From positions 124,001 through 188,000 of the forward strand of contig WBSG01000004.1 in NCBI GenBank assembly GCA_008923285.1: DNA of 64,000 nt, written 5' to 3'. Within the stretch, counting starts at the first letter, position 1. Every line of letters begins with the position of its first letter. The position numbers and the translations under genes are program-made. The notes beneath the pieces were generated by a model. It was not told where the DNA came from. It made no database searches and saw nothing but the letters and a program-made list of their open reading frames with translations. Positions 63,683 through 64,000 of this stretch are shown one piece after another. The stretch is from Betaproteobacteria bacterium SCN2 (lineage in GTDB: Bacteria > Pseudomonadota > Gammaproteobacteria > Burkholderiales > Thiobacillaceae).

Positions 63683-64000
63683 GTGGTCAACAGCCTTTGC
63701 AGTTCGGCCGGCTCTGCCGCAAGCAGCCGTTCGCGCATGGCGGCATCGCCCAGCATCTGGGCGAGTTCACCCAGAATCTGCAGGTGCAGTTCGTTCGCAT
63801 TCTGCGGCACCAGCAGGATGAAACACAGATTGATGGGCAGGCCATCCGGCGAATCGAACTCCAGCGGCGGCTTGATGCGATAGAAGGCGCCGACCGCTTC
63901 CGTGAGGCTTTTGATGCGCCCATGGGGAATGGCCACACCATAGCCCAGCGCCGTCGAGCCAAGACGCTCGCGTTCGAACAGGCTGTCGAAAACCTCCTGG
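63670..64000 (-). CDS. ptsN: PTS IIA-like nitrogen regulatory protein PtsN (partial)
   Basis: The C-terminal 109 codons of an EIIA-Ntr protein; the start is beyond base 64000. The phosphorylation-site histidine lies in LGYGVAIPHGRIKSLTEAVG, and INLCFILLVPQNANELHL is the next family segment. PtsN acts in nitrogen and potassium regulation as the end of the PTS-Ntr relay. It overlaps hprK by 13 bp. The frame is open to the edge, so it is only cut. Confidence 0.94.
   Translation of the reverse strand, partial: QEVFDSLFERERLGSTALGYGVAIPHGRIKSLTEAVGAFYRIKPPLEFDSPDGLPINLCFILLVPQNANELHLQILGELAQMLGDAAMRERLLAAEPAELQRLLTTWTA

Overview
The window looks like chromosomal DNA of a GC-rich, chemolithotrophic sulfur-oxidising betaproteobacterium, probably in the Nitrosomonadales (Thiobacillus/Sulfuricella-like relatives). 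This is inferred from gene content and order: rpoZ-spoT, ptsN-hprK-rapZ, lptF/lptG divergent from pepA-holC-valS, and birA-coaX-SPOR. No taxonomic search was possible. I see no insertion sequences, prophage, CRISPR array or rRNA. The DNA is gene-dense, with many 1-4 bp stop/start overlaps.

Layout. 1-2.8 kb: branched-chain amino acid genes ilvB-ilvN-ilvC on the minus strand (ilvC runs off the left edge). 2.9-4.0 kb: three tandem small DUF2173-like paralogues, divergent from an RDD membrane protein. 4.5-12 kb: LPS-export permeases lptG/lptF, divergent from pepA-holC-hypothetical-valS. 12-29.4 kb: a sulfur-energy region. It holds a FadL-type porin; a rhodanese-TusA-DsrE2 sulfur-transfer operon; soeC-soeB-soeA for cytoplasmic sulfite oxidation; a TlpA-like thioredoxin, a secreted unknown protein and moaC (molybdenum cofactor); a BepA-like M48 protease; then a sox cluster soxX-soxY-soxZ-soxA-soxX2-soxA2-soxB. 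29.5-44 kb: alaS, a 560-residue unknown, a carboxylesterase, birA-coaX-SPOR protein, ubiC-ubiA, an orphan PhnD-type binding protein, recG-ridA and spoT-rpoZ-gmk-yicC. 45.8-53 kb: a Ser/Thr kinase and PP2C phosphatase pair, rph, rdgB, a DUF2784 protein, hemW, a dienelactone-hydrolase-like protein, a divergent FolE-like protein, a methyltransferase-like membrane protein and tatD. 53.4-64 kb: mutY, a DUF1631 protein, tRNA-Gly(CCC), thiS-thiG-trmB, greB, a LON-domain protein, ubiX, a Gx-transporter/NusG_II pair, rapZ, hprK and a partial ptsN.

How the sulfur genes fit together. Sox proteins in the periplasm would bind thiosulfate to SoxYZ through SoxXA and release sulfate through SoxB. No soxCD is present in the window, so the remaining sulfane sulfur would probably enter the cytoplasm. 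There the rhodanese, TusA and DsrE2 proteins would pass it on, and SoeABC would oxidise the resulting sulfite. This is a family-level model. The Dsr or sHdr system that would make the sulfite is not in the window.

The most notable points are: two very different SoxX/SoxA types interleaved in one cluster and split by a strong terminator; two near-identical palindromic sites 31 bp apart upstream of soeA; the DUF2173-like trio; and a FolE-like protein that has lost several residues normally conserved in GTP cyclohydrolase I.
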